Source of the DNA: Bacteroidota bacterium
Lineage (GTDB): Bacteria > Bacteroidota > Ignavibacteria > Kryptoniales > JAKASW01
Length of the DNA stretch: 27,449 bases
Assembly (NCBI GenBank): GCA_021789755.1
Contig: JAJYJD010000012.1
Location: 1-27,449, forward strand
Reading direction: 5' to 3'
Position 1 is the stretch's first letter; each line of letters opens with the position of its first letter. Positions 1-7,140 of the stretch are shown here, in pieces. The position numbers and the translations under genes are program-made. The notes beneath the pieces were generated by a model that worked only from the letters and a program-made list of their open reading frames with translations, did no database searches and was not told where the DNA came from.

Positions 1-1
1 G

Positions 2-379
2 TTAGACGAGCTTCATCTCGAGTACGAGGATTTCGGCTCTGATGCAGAGAAACCGTGCGATTATCCGGATTATGCGTACGCGGCGGCCAAGGCAGTAGGC
101 AGCGGGCGCTGTGACAGGGGAATACTCGCGTGTGGAAGCGGCATAGGTGTGGACATGGTCGCCAACAAGGTGCAAGGAGTTCGTTCTGCGCTCTGCACCA
201 GCGTCGAGATGGCGGAGTTGGCCAGGAAGCACAACGACGCGAATGTATTGAGTCTCGGGGGGCGCCTGCTCGATTGGGGTACAGCCGAAAAAATAATCCG
301 CACGTGGTTGTCAACATCTTTTGAAGGCGGACGACACAAGGTGCGCGTGGACAAGATACACAGCCTCAGCGGGCGCTGA
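2..379 (+). CDS. rpiB: Ribose-5-phosphate isomerase B, C-terminal part (5' end outside window)
   Basis: Interconverts ribose 5-phosphate and ribulose 5-phosphate in the cytosolic pentose phosphate pathway. The frame is open from base 2 to a TGA at 377-379, giving 125 visible codons; the start lies upstream of the window. The visible part holds the family core ACGSGIGVDMVANK, with the active-site cysteine and anion-binding glycines, followed by GVRSALC and the ARKHNDANVL helix typical of RpiB/LacAB proteins. The match is close along the whole visible length, so the family call is firm. LacA/LacB galactose-6-phosphate isomerases share the fold, but the glyA neighbourhood favours a housekeeping RpiB. 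glyA follows after 28 bases with its own ribosome binding site. Confidence 0.9.
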   Translation, partial: LDELHLEYEDFGSDAEKPCDYPDYAYAAAKAVGSGRCDRGILACGSGIGVDMVANKVQGVRSALCTSVEMAELARKHNDANVLSLGGRLLDWGTAEKIIRTWLSTSFEGGRHKVRVDKIHSLSGR

Positions 380-407
380 TTAATTTTCATCAAGAGAGGC
401 GGACATC

Positions 408-1733
408 ATGGATTTTCTCGATATTCTCAAAGAATCCGACCCGGAACTCTTCAGAGCTGTCGCAGGTGAAATAGGACGACAGGACAAAACCATTGAGCTG
501 ATCGCTTCCGAAAACTTCGTCAGCAAGGCGGTGCTGGCTGCACTCGGTACGGTGCTCACGAACAAATACGCCGAAGGATACCCGGGCAAACGTTACTACG
601 GCGGTTGTGAGTTTGTCGACGTCGCCGAGAACATAGCGCGTGAGAGGGTAAAAAAACTCTTCGGAGCCGAATATGCGAATGTCCAGCCTCATGCCGGAAG
701 CCAGGCGAACATGGCCGCATATTTCTCATTTATCAAACCGGGAGATACGATTCTCGGGATGAACTTGTCCCACGGCGGTCACCTGACACACGGCTCTCCA
801 GTGAATTTCAGCGGCAAGCTCTTCAATATCGTTCCCTACGGAGTGACCAAGGACACGGGACATATCGATATGGCAGAAGTCGAGCGGCTTGCGGTTCAGC
901 ATAAACCTAAAATGATAGTGGTGGGCGCCAGCGCTTACCCGCGGGACATCGATTTTAAAAGTTTCCGTGCGATCGCCGACAGCGTCGGTGCCTTCCTGAT
1001 GGCCGACATCGCCCATCCTGCCGGTTTGATCGCCATGAAGCTCCTGAACGATCCATTGCCTCACTGCCACATCGTGACTTCGACAACTCATAAGACGCTC
1101 AGGGGTCCCAGGGGTGGACTGATACTCATAGGGAAAGACTACGAAAATCCTTTCGGCTTGACCGCCCCCAAGAGCGGCAGGCTGAAGATGATGTCGGAAA
1201 TTGTGGATTCCAATGTGATGCCGGGAATTCAGGGAGGTCCCCTGATGCATGTGATTGCTGCAAAAGCTGTCGCGTTCGGGGAGGCACTCAATGAATCGTT
1301 CGCCTCTTACGCACGACGAATAGTCTCGAACGCAAAGCGGCTGGCCGACGAGATGACAAGAAAGGGTTACGAACTCGTATCGGGCGGCACTGATAATCAC
1401 TTGATACTCGTAGATCTGAGAAGCAAAAACGTGACCGGCAAAGACGCCGAAAGGGCACTGGAATTGAGCGGGATAACGGTGAATAAGAATATGGTCCCAT
1501 TCGACGATAAGTCCCCGCTTGTCACAAGCGGGATAAGGATCGGCACTCCCGCTGTTACGACGCGCGGATTCGGCGAAGACGAGATGTCGATCGTGGCTGA
1601 CCTGATAGATCGTGTCGTCACAAACGTGGGAAAAGAAAAAGTGTATTCGGATGTGAAAGCGGACGTTGCGGCGTTGTGCGGCAGGTTCCCGCTTTACGAT
1701 TTCTCCAGGGAGTATTCTCCGCTTAGCTCATGA
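408..1733 (+). CDS. glyA: Serine hydroxymethyltransferase
   Basis: A PLP enzyme of the cytosol that converts serine and tetrahydrofolate to glycine and methylene-tetrahydrofolate, the main source of one-carbon units. The protein is 441 residues. It shows IELIASENF near the N-terminus, the NKYAEGYPGKRYYGG substrate loop (about 52-66), and the PLP-binding lysine K229 in STTHKTLRGPRGG. Between about 240 and 280 there is a longer segment ending in GIQGGPLMHVIAAKAVAFGEAL. I recognise this insertion from Bacteroidota and Chlorobiota enzymes; it makes the protein longer than E. coli GlyA. The start is supported by an AGAGGCGG site about 8 bases upstream. The stop overlaps the tatC start in an ATGA, so the two are probably translationally coupled. 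Confidence 0.97.
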   Translation: MDFLDILKESDPELFRAVAGEIGRQDKTIELIASENFVSKAVLAALGTVLTNKYAEGYPGKRYYGGCEFVDVAENIARERVKKLFGAEYANVQPHAGSQANMAAYFSFIKPGDTILGMNLSHGGHLTHGSPVNFSGKLFNIVPYGVTKDTGHIDMAEVERLAVQHKPKMIVVGASAYPRDIDFKSFRAIADSVGAFLMADIAHPAGLIAMKLLNDPLPHCHIVTSTTHKTLRGPRGGLILIGKDYENPFGLTAPKSGRLKMMSEIVDSNVMPGIQGGPLMHVIAAKAVAFGEALNESFASYARRIVSNAKRLADEMTRKGYELVSGGTDNHLILVDLRSKNVTGKDAERALELSGITVNKNMVPFDDKSPLVTSGIRIGTPAVTTRGFGEDEMSIVADLIDRVVTNVGKEKVYSDVKADVAALCGRFPLYDFSREYSPLSS

Positions 1734-2512
1734 GCGAGCGAGTTCATGATATTGAGCTGCCGGAAGAGGCCCAGAGGGAGATGTCCTTCTGGGATCACCT
1801 TGAGGAACTGCGCAGCCGGTTGATCTGGTCTCTCGTCGGAATAGCCGTCGGCACTGCGGCTTGCGCCTTCTTTGCGGACGCCATCGTCAATAAATTCCTG
1901 CTGGCTCCTGCGATACATGCCACACCACCGCTGAAGATTCAAAACCTGAAGCCGTACGGCCAGCTGATGCTATACATGGAGCTTGTGTTCATAGCGGGCG
2001 CCATCGTCAGCTTGCCGAACACGATCTACCAGTTCTGGAAGTTTGTCCAGCCGGCTCTCTATCCCAGGGAACGCAAGTACATATCATCCATCGTCTTCTT
2101 CTCCTCGTTTTTCTTTCTACTCGGCGGATCATTCGGCTATTACATCCTGATACCGAATGCGCTGTCGTTTTTCTCGGGATTCGGTTCACCGTCGATAGAA
2201 AACATAATCGACGTGCAGGCATATTTCGGATTCATCACCGGAATGATCCTCGCATGCGGAGTTGTGTTCGAACTTCCCATGCTGTCGTTTTTCCTCGCGA
2301 AGCTCGGCATAATCAACCAGCAATTTCTGAAACGCTATCGCAGGCACGCAGTAATTGTCATACTGCTCGTGGCCGCCGCGATAACTCCCGGCCCCGATGT
2401 CGCCAGCCAGGTCATGGTGGCAATCCCGCTTTACCTTCTATACGAAGTATCGATTATTGTCGTGAAGGTCACCAGGTCCAGCAAACATACGAAAGAAGAA
2501 GCGTCTGAGTAA
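1730..2512 (+). CDS. tatC: Sec-independent protein translocase TatC
   Basis: Inner-membrane core of the twin-arginine translocase, which recognises the signal peptides of folded exported proteins. At 260 residues it has the usual family length. After a short cytoplasmic N-terminus come the signature SFWDHLEELRSRLI (about 19-32), six hydrophobic segments, and the conserved loop YQFWKFVQPALYPRERK (about 100-116), which forms part of the signal-peptide site. FELPM follows before the fifth segment. The last residues are charged and cytoplasmic. The start overlaps the glyA stop by four bases (ATGA). No tatA or tatB partner lies in the window. The next gene begins 17 bases downstream, so the isoprenoid synthase is probably in the same transcript. 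Confidence 0.96.
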   Translation: MSERVHDIELPEEAQREMSFWDHLEELRSRLIWSLVGIAVGTAACAFFADAIVNKFLLAPAIHATPPLKIQNLKPYGQLMLYMELVFIAGAIVSLPNTIYQFWKFVQPALYPRERKYISSIVFFSSFFFLLGGSFGYYILIPNALSFFSGFGSPSIENIIDVQAYFGFITGMILACGVVFELPMLSFFLAKLGIINQQFLKRYRRHAVIVILLVAAAITPGPDVASQVMVAIPLYLLYEVSIIVVKVTRSSKHTKEEASE

Positions 2513-2529
2513 ATCATTACAGGTCGTTC

Positions 2530-3501
2530 TTGAAACTCGATGAAATAGCATTCCCTATCCGGGACGAGTTGAAGACTTTCAATGCAGAATTCAGGCGAGC
2601 TGTCCGTTCAAGCGTCGGATTGGTGGACACTGTCACCCGGTACATGCTCCGCCAGAAGGGAAAGAGGATACGCCCGATACTGGTTCTCCTTTCTGCCGCG
2701 GCTACCGGCGGAGTCAATCGGAGAACATACCGGGCGGCAACACTCGTTGAGATGCTGCACACCGCGACCCTCATACATGATGATGTTGTCGACAACGCGG
2801 AGGAGCGGCGCGGGATCGCATCCATCAATGCGGTTTGGAAAAACAAGGTCGCGGTTCTGTTGGGAGATTATCTCCTCTCGAGAGGCTTGCTCCATTCTCT
2901 GGAGAATGACGAGTTCCGATTTCTGAAGATAAGCTCAGTCGCTGTCCGAAGGATGAGCGAGGGTGAGCTGCTCCAGATCCAAAAATCACGTCAGTTCGAT
3001 ATGGATGAATCCACATATTTCAGGATTATTTCCGACAAGACCGCATCGCTAATCTCGACTTGCTGTGAGCTTGGTGCCACAAGCGCCACGAATGACAGCA
3101 CGACCATCGCACATCTTAAGGATTTTGGAGAATACATCGGCATGGCTTTTCAGATCAGGGACGATATTCTGGACTATCAAGGGAAGAAAGCGACGCTGGG
3201 CAAACCGATCGGCGGGGATATTCGTGAGAGGAAAATAACCCTTCCGTTGATTTACGCGTTCCAAAATGCGCCGAAAGAAACTGCCAGGTCAGTACTGAAG
3301 CTGCTGAAAAAAGGAAAGAGCGGCTCGAGAATAAGCGAAGTGATCGACTTCGCCCACAAATATGACGGGATCGGGCGCGCCCACCAAAAAGCGGAAGAGT
3401 TTATTTCGATGGCCAGGTGTGAACTTGAAGAGATCCCGGATTCAAAATCGAGAGATTCTCTCCTGCGGCTGACCGAATTCGTGGTGGAAAGAGTAAGCTG
3501 A
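2530..3501 (+). CDS. Long-chain all-trans polyprenyl diphosphate synthase
   Basis: Extends an allylic diphosphate with isopentenyl diphosphate units, most likely to make the quinone side chain. The protein has 323 residues. The first aspartate-rich motif is HDDVVD (D84, D85, D88) and the second is QIRDDILD (D211, D212, D215), followed by GKPIGGDIRERK, as in the IspB/HepT/GerC group. The residues just before the first motif are small (HTATLIHDD) rather than aromatic, which in this family goes with long products; exact chain length cannot be read from sequence. The start is a TTG at 2530 with AGGTCG just upstream. No in-frame ATG or GTG lies between it and the tatC stop. It probably works with ispD, also in this window, in isoprenoid supply. 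Confidence 0.92.
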   Translation: MKLDEIAFPIRDELKTFNAEFRRAVRSSVGLVDTVTRYMLRQKGKRIRPILVLLSAAATGGVNRRTYRAATLVEMLHTATLIHDDVVDNAEERRGIASINAVWKNKVAVLLGDYLLSRGLLHSLENDEFRFLKISSVAVRRMSEGELLQIQKSRQFDMDESTYFRIISDKTASLISTCCELGATSATNDSTTIAHLKDFGEYIGMAFQIRDDILDYQGKKATLGKPIGGDIRERKITLPLIYAFQNAPKETARSVLKLLKKGKSGSRISEVIDFAHKYDGIGRAHQKAEEFISMARCELEEIPDSKSRDSLLRLTEFVVERVS

Positions 3502-3537
3502 GTCGGCAGTAAGAGGTAACGGGGTCCCCCGGAAAAA

Positions 3538-3573
3538 ATGTATACCACTACGCCTGAGAAATCCGAGCAATGA
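3538..3573 (+). other. Possible 11-codon upstream ORF overlapping the patatin gene start
   Basis: The 68-base gap between the prenyltransferase and the patatin gene holds an ATG at 3538 preceded by CCGGAAAAA, a possible weak ribosome binding site. It reads eleven codons (MYTTTPEKSEQ) and its TGA overlaps the ATG of the patatin gene as ATGA. The patatin start has no strong ribosome binding site of its own, so reinitiation from this short ORF could feed it. A chance arrangement is quite possible. Confidence 0.2.
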
Positions 3574-4439
3574 GAATCAGAACAAAGAAGACAGGTTTTG
3601 TCCTCGCGCTTGGCGGTGGTGGCGCGAGAGGGCTGGCTCATATCGGTGTTCTGAAGGTACTTGAGCGGGAAGGGGTAGACATTAAGGCAATTACGGGTAC
3701 CAGCATGGGTGCTGTAATTGGTGCGATGTATGCGGTCTATCGGGACGCAGTAGAGGTCGAGGAGATTGTCAGGAAGTTTCTATCCAGTTCATTCCATGAG
3801 AAGTATGCTAAGGCGTTCTTCATCCTTTCTGAAGATCCGGACGTATTGCATGCCCCCGAGAAGATTGCCAGAGGACTTGGGAAGCGTTTCCTGTATGTAA
3901 AAGCAGCTTCGACACGTGCGGTTTTCTCGAGCGATATTCTGGATGAGGCGTTCAGACATCTGCTGCCCGATGTGCGGTTCTCCGATCTGGAGGTTCCCTT
4001 TGCATGTGTTGCCACCGATCTGCAAACCGGCAAAGAGGTTATCCTCGATCGGGGAAGGTTACTCCCTTCGGTAATAGCAAGCTCTTCAATACCCGGGTTT
4101 ATGGACCCGATCCGAATTTCGCAGCACCTGCTCGTTGACGGCAGCACGGTCAGCGTTGTGCCGGTGGCGGCAGCGCGCCGGTTGTTCGGCGGAAAAGTGC
4201 TGGCTGTTGAAGTTCCCATGGATCTGGAACGCGACGCCCCGCTGGATACGGCCTTCGAGATTGCGATGCGAGCGGCCGAAATCACTGGCTACCACCTTAG
4301 CCAGACCCAACTCTCTAATGCGGATGTCTCGATTCATCCCAAAGTGGGAAAGTTCACATGGGCCAATTTCGACAAACTTGATGAGATGATACGGGCCGGA
4401 GAAGTCGCCGCGCAAAAGACACTTTCTAGTCTCATCTAG
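3570..4439 (+). CDS. Patatin-like phospholipase (RssA/NTE-type)
   Basis: A predicted serine acyl hydrolase with a Ser-Asp dyad, acting on phospholipids or lysophospholipids, probably cytosolic or loosely attached to the inner membrane. The 289-residue protein opens with the oxyanion-hole motif GGGGARGLAHIGVL (about 15-28), has the nucleophile elbow GTSMG with S45, and carries the catalytic aspartate D190 in VDGS. This last motif is usually DGG or DGA, so the serine is a small departure. There is no signal peptide and no outer-membrane barrel domain, so it is not of the secreted PlpD type. Its substrate cannot be read from the sequence. The 91-base gap after it suggests a new transcription unit downstream. 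Confidence 0.9.
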   Translation: MRIRTKKTGFVLALGGGGARGLAHIGVLKVLEREGVDIKAITGTSMGAVIGAMYAVYRDAVEVEEIVRKFLSSSFHEKYAKAFFILSEDPDVLHAPEKIARGLGKRFLYVKAASTRAVFSSDILDEAFRHLLPDVRFSDLEVPFACVATDLQTGKEVILDRGRLLPSVIASSSIPGFMDPIRISQHLLVDGSTVSVVPVAAARRLFGGKVLAVEVPMDLERDAPLDTAFEIAMRAAEITGYHLSQTQLSNADVSIHPKVGKFTWANFDKLDEMIRAGEVAAQKTLSSLI

Positions 4440-4472
4440 CTTAAATCAAGACCAATTTCCCTCCCGCGCCGA

Positions 4473-4501
4473 TTGCATTCCCCTCTCAATTTGATTAAAT
4501 T
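4473..4501 (+). promoter_or_regulatory. Weak candidate promoter for the glycosidase-like membrane protein gene
   Basis: In the 91-base AT-rich gap (4440-4530), TTGCAT at 4473-4478 and TAAATT at 4496-4501 are separated by exactly 17 bases, a poor to moderate sigma-70 match. A GGGAG lies at 4512-4516, about 14 bases before the ATG, which is rather far for a ribosome binding site. This is the only sizeable gap between 380 and 14900, so a promoter here is plausible, but the match alone is weak. Confidence 0.25.
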
Positions 4502-4530
4502 TACTGACAATGGGAGTTAAACCTCAATAA

Positions 4531-7140
4531 ATGTCCCCCTTCAAGCTTCCAAGACCGGTCATTTTCGCTGTTTTCATTCTTCTTCTCCTGTTTTCACCCT
4601 TTTCCTACGCTCAGCAATCCCCTGATCCGAAGGCGGAGCTGTCGGAACACGGTCTGCAGTACGTGCAAACCACCTCAACGAGAGGAAAAATTGACCTGAA
4701 CGGTGAATGGAAGGCTTCAACAGACGGTGGAAAAACTTGGATCAATATTATTGTTCCCTCGACTTTTAGCTACGACGGGAGAGTCATATATCGCAAGAGA
4801 GTTTACGTCCCGGCCAATTTTGTGGATCACAACGTCTTCAGTCTTGCACTGGGCAGCGGGGGCACTTCTACTGAGATACGGATAAACAATGAGTTCGTGG
4901 CAATTCACAACGGGGCATACTCAGCTATTAGTGTGAAGATCCCGGACAGACTTCTGCAATCGGGTGCTGAGAATGTAATAGAGGTAATTAGCGACAACAA
5001 TCTCAATCCAGTTTCCACTATCCCGTTGAAACAGCTGGCGTATCAGCCTAAATGTTATCGCGGACTGTTCCGGGAGGCACATATCAATGTGAAGCCTCCG
5101 ATATACATTGACGATCCGACTGTAAGGACAACGCTCAGTTCGACGTTAGGCTCGGCGGGGGTTGAAAGTGAAATTGTGGTTTACGCATCAGATTACTCGA
5201 GGTACGGAATCGATACGACGGCGACTTCATTGCCGATGATCGCACAGGCCGTGCTCGTTGACAAGGCAAACGGCAAGATCGTGGCGAAATCCGGGGACGA
5301 CGCCTTTGAGTTGTCGCAGAATCACAACGTTAAAGTCCACATATCTATGGCGGTTCAGAACCCGAATCTATGGTCGCCTTCACAGCCGAATCTATACGAA
5401 CTTCAATTTTCAATTTACCGGGGGAAAACTCTGGTTGACGAATATGTGCGGGATATCGGTTTCAGGACGATCGCAGTTACGGGCGGAAAGTTCTACCTCA
5501 ACGGCAATCAGATTTTCATAAAGAGTGTGAATTACGCGGCTGACTATCCGGGAGTAGGTGCCGCGATGAGTGAAGTACAGCTCGAGAAGGATGTGGCAGT
5601 AATCAAAACGCTGGGGGCAAATGCGATCCGGGTAGTCAATTACCCTCCATCGCGCGAATTGCTCGACCTGTGTGACCGGTTCGGCTTGATGATTTTCGAG
5701 GAGATGCCTCTTGTTGACGCGCCACCGTCGGTGCTGGAATCCGGCAGGTACCGAAATTCCCTTCAGGGATATTTGCAGGAAGTCATTCAAAATACTTCTC
5801 TCCACCCGGCGGTCGTAGCAATTTCAGCAGGCAGCAATCTGGATCCGACTGCCGGAGTGACACAGGATTACATATCGGCCGTTGCGACGCTCGTGCACAA
5901 CGAGAGCAGCCAGCTTGTCTACTACACGCCTTTAACCGGCATGACAGATACCGTGTCGACCGATGCGGATTTTGTCGGACTCGATTTGTCGCCGTTCAAT
6001 TCATCCCGCAAGCTAAAAGGCTTCCTCGCCGCGATCTCGGCTTCGTCGAGAGAAAACACTTACTGGATTTCGTCGGTCGGGACTCAAACCGAGATCGGGA
6101 ACCACAACGGTTATTCGGACCCGTTTTCCCTGGAGCACCAGGCGAGATACCTGGTGGATGCGTTTGAGTCGATCGAGAATGGAGGATTTGCCGGAATCTC
6201 TGTCAACAGTTTCGCTGATTGGGAGGGCGAGGTTCCGCATTTGCTGCAAAACAGTCATCCTTACCTTTATACGTACGGCCTCGTGAGTTACTGGAGGGAA
6301 AAGAGACCGGCTTTTGCCGCGGTCAGGGCGCTCTTCAACGACGAGACTTTACCGACGCTTCCGATTGGGAACTACTCCGACACTCCTCCGATTATTTACG
6401 TGATCCTGTCCACGCTGCTGCTCGTTCTCATTACATATCTTCACTACAGCAGGCGGTGGTTCAGGGAGAGCGCGACCCGTGCCATCTTCAGGCCGTACAA
6501 CTTTTTTGCGGACATCCGGGACCAGCGCATGATCTCCGCTTTTCAAACTTCGACCGTGCTGCTCCTTGTATCGGCGGGAATTTCCATTTACCTGTCGAGT
6601 TTGTTCTATGCCTTTCGCGACAATTACGTCTTCGACAGACTTCTCGGGCTGCTGATACCGAGCGACTTCCTGAAAATCAAGGTGGACTACCTGATCTGGC
6701 ATCCGGTGAACTTCATAATTGCTTTTACGATTCTAATCATGGTGCTGATTATCCTGGTGACTCTCATAATAAAATTGCTTTCGTACCCTGTCAAGATCAG
6801 GATCCAGATGGTGAGTGCCTTCACCGTTGCCACGTGGTCGATGCTTCCTATGGCGGTTCTGATCCTTGCGGACATGATTCTGTTCAGGCTGCTTGGCGAT
6901 CCGAGGTTTGTGTGGGCGGCATCCGTCATCCTTGTTGCACTATTCCTGCTGAGTTTGTTCAGGCTGTTCCATGGCATAGGAGTGATTTACGATCTCCCTA
7001 CGGTTCGCGTCGGGATTGTAGGCTCAGTGATACTCGTTGCCCTGATTGTACTTGTAACATTCTATTTCAACGGCACTGATGGAGTGATCCCGTATGCCAA
7101 GTTCTTTTATAAATTCATCGTCGAGAATAGAGTAACATAG
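4531..7140 (+). CDS. Exported glycoside hydrolase family 2-like protein with C-terminal membrane domain; probable pseudoenzyme
   Basis: The protein has 869 residues. A signal peptide (1-27, ending SYA) is followed by a family 2 sugar-binding sandwich (about 50-190, DLNGEWKAS, RVIYRKRVYVP), an immunoglobulin-like domain (about 195-315, ending WSPSQPNLYEL and DIGFRTI) and a TIM-barrel region (about 318-600, KFYLNGNQIFIKSVNY, LGANAIRVVNYPPS, FGLMIFEEMPL). Where active enzymes have the acid/base glutamate (W-S-x-G-N-E), this one reads ISAGSN with S435 and N436. Where the nucleophile glutamate sits (S-E-F/Y-G), it reads SSVG with S515. Both catalytic glutamates therefore seem to be gone. From about 618 onward there are roughly six hydrophobic segments, with FRPYNFFADIRD between the first and second, reminiscent of Yip1-type domains. 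I infer a sugar- or peptidoglycan-sensing or binding membrane protein, not a hydrolase. The smc ATG follows the stop directly. Confidence 0.8.
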   Translation: MSPFKLPRPVIFAVFILLLLFSPFSYAQQSPDPKAELSEHGLQYVQTTSTRGKIDLNGEWKASTDGGKTWINIIVPSTFSYDGRVIYRKRVYVPANFVDHNVFSLALGSGGTSTEIRINNEFVAIHNGAYSAISVKIPDRLLQSGAENVIEVISDNNLNPVSTIPLKQLAYQPKCYRGLFREAHINVKPPIYIDDPTVRTTLSSTLGSAGVESEIVVYASDYSRYGIDTTATSLPMIAQAVLVDKANGKIVAKSGDDAFELSQNHNVKVHISMAVQNPNLWSPSQPNLYELQFSIYRGKTLVDEYVRDIGFRTIAVTGGKFYLNGNQIFIKSVNYAADYPGVGAAMSEVQLEKDVAVIKTLGANAIRVVNYPPSRELLDLCDRFGLMIFEEMPLVDAPPSVLESGRYRNSLQGYLQEVIQNTSLHPAVVAISAGSNLDPTAGVTQDYISAVATLVHNESSQLVYYTPLTGMTDTVSTDADFVGLDLSPFNSSRKLKGFLAAISASSRENTYWISSVGTQTEIGNHNGYSDPFSLEHQARYLVDAFESIENGGFAGISVNSFADWEGEVPHLLQNSHPYLYTYGLVSYWREKRPAFAAVRALFNDETLPTLPIGNYSDTPPIIYVILSTLLLVLITYLHYSRRWFRESATRAIFRPYNFFADIRDQRMISAFQTSTVLLLVSAGISIYLSSLFYAFRDNYVFDRLLGLLIPSDFLKIKVDYLIWHPVNFIIAFTILIMVLIILVTLIIKLLSYPVKIRIQMVSAFTVATWSMLPMAVLILADMILFRLLGDPRFVWAASVILVALFLLSLFRLFHGIGVIYDLPTVRVGIVGSVILVALIVLVTFYFNGTDGVIPYAKFFYKFIVENRVT

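Noticed and set aside
726..1400. Long minus-strand open frame (224 codons) opposite glyA
   Set aside because: It lies wholly inside the well-supported glyA gene and its translation shows no recognisable domain; it is a shadow of codon bias.
6219..7079. 286-codon open frame in another plus-strand frame of the glycosidase-like gene
   Set aside because: It is low in hydrophobic order, rich in H, R and P, and overlaps the membrane-domain coding frame, which has clear transmembrane pattern.
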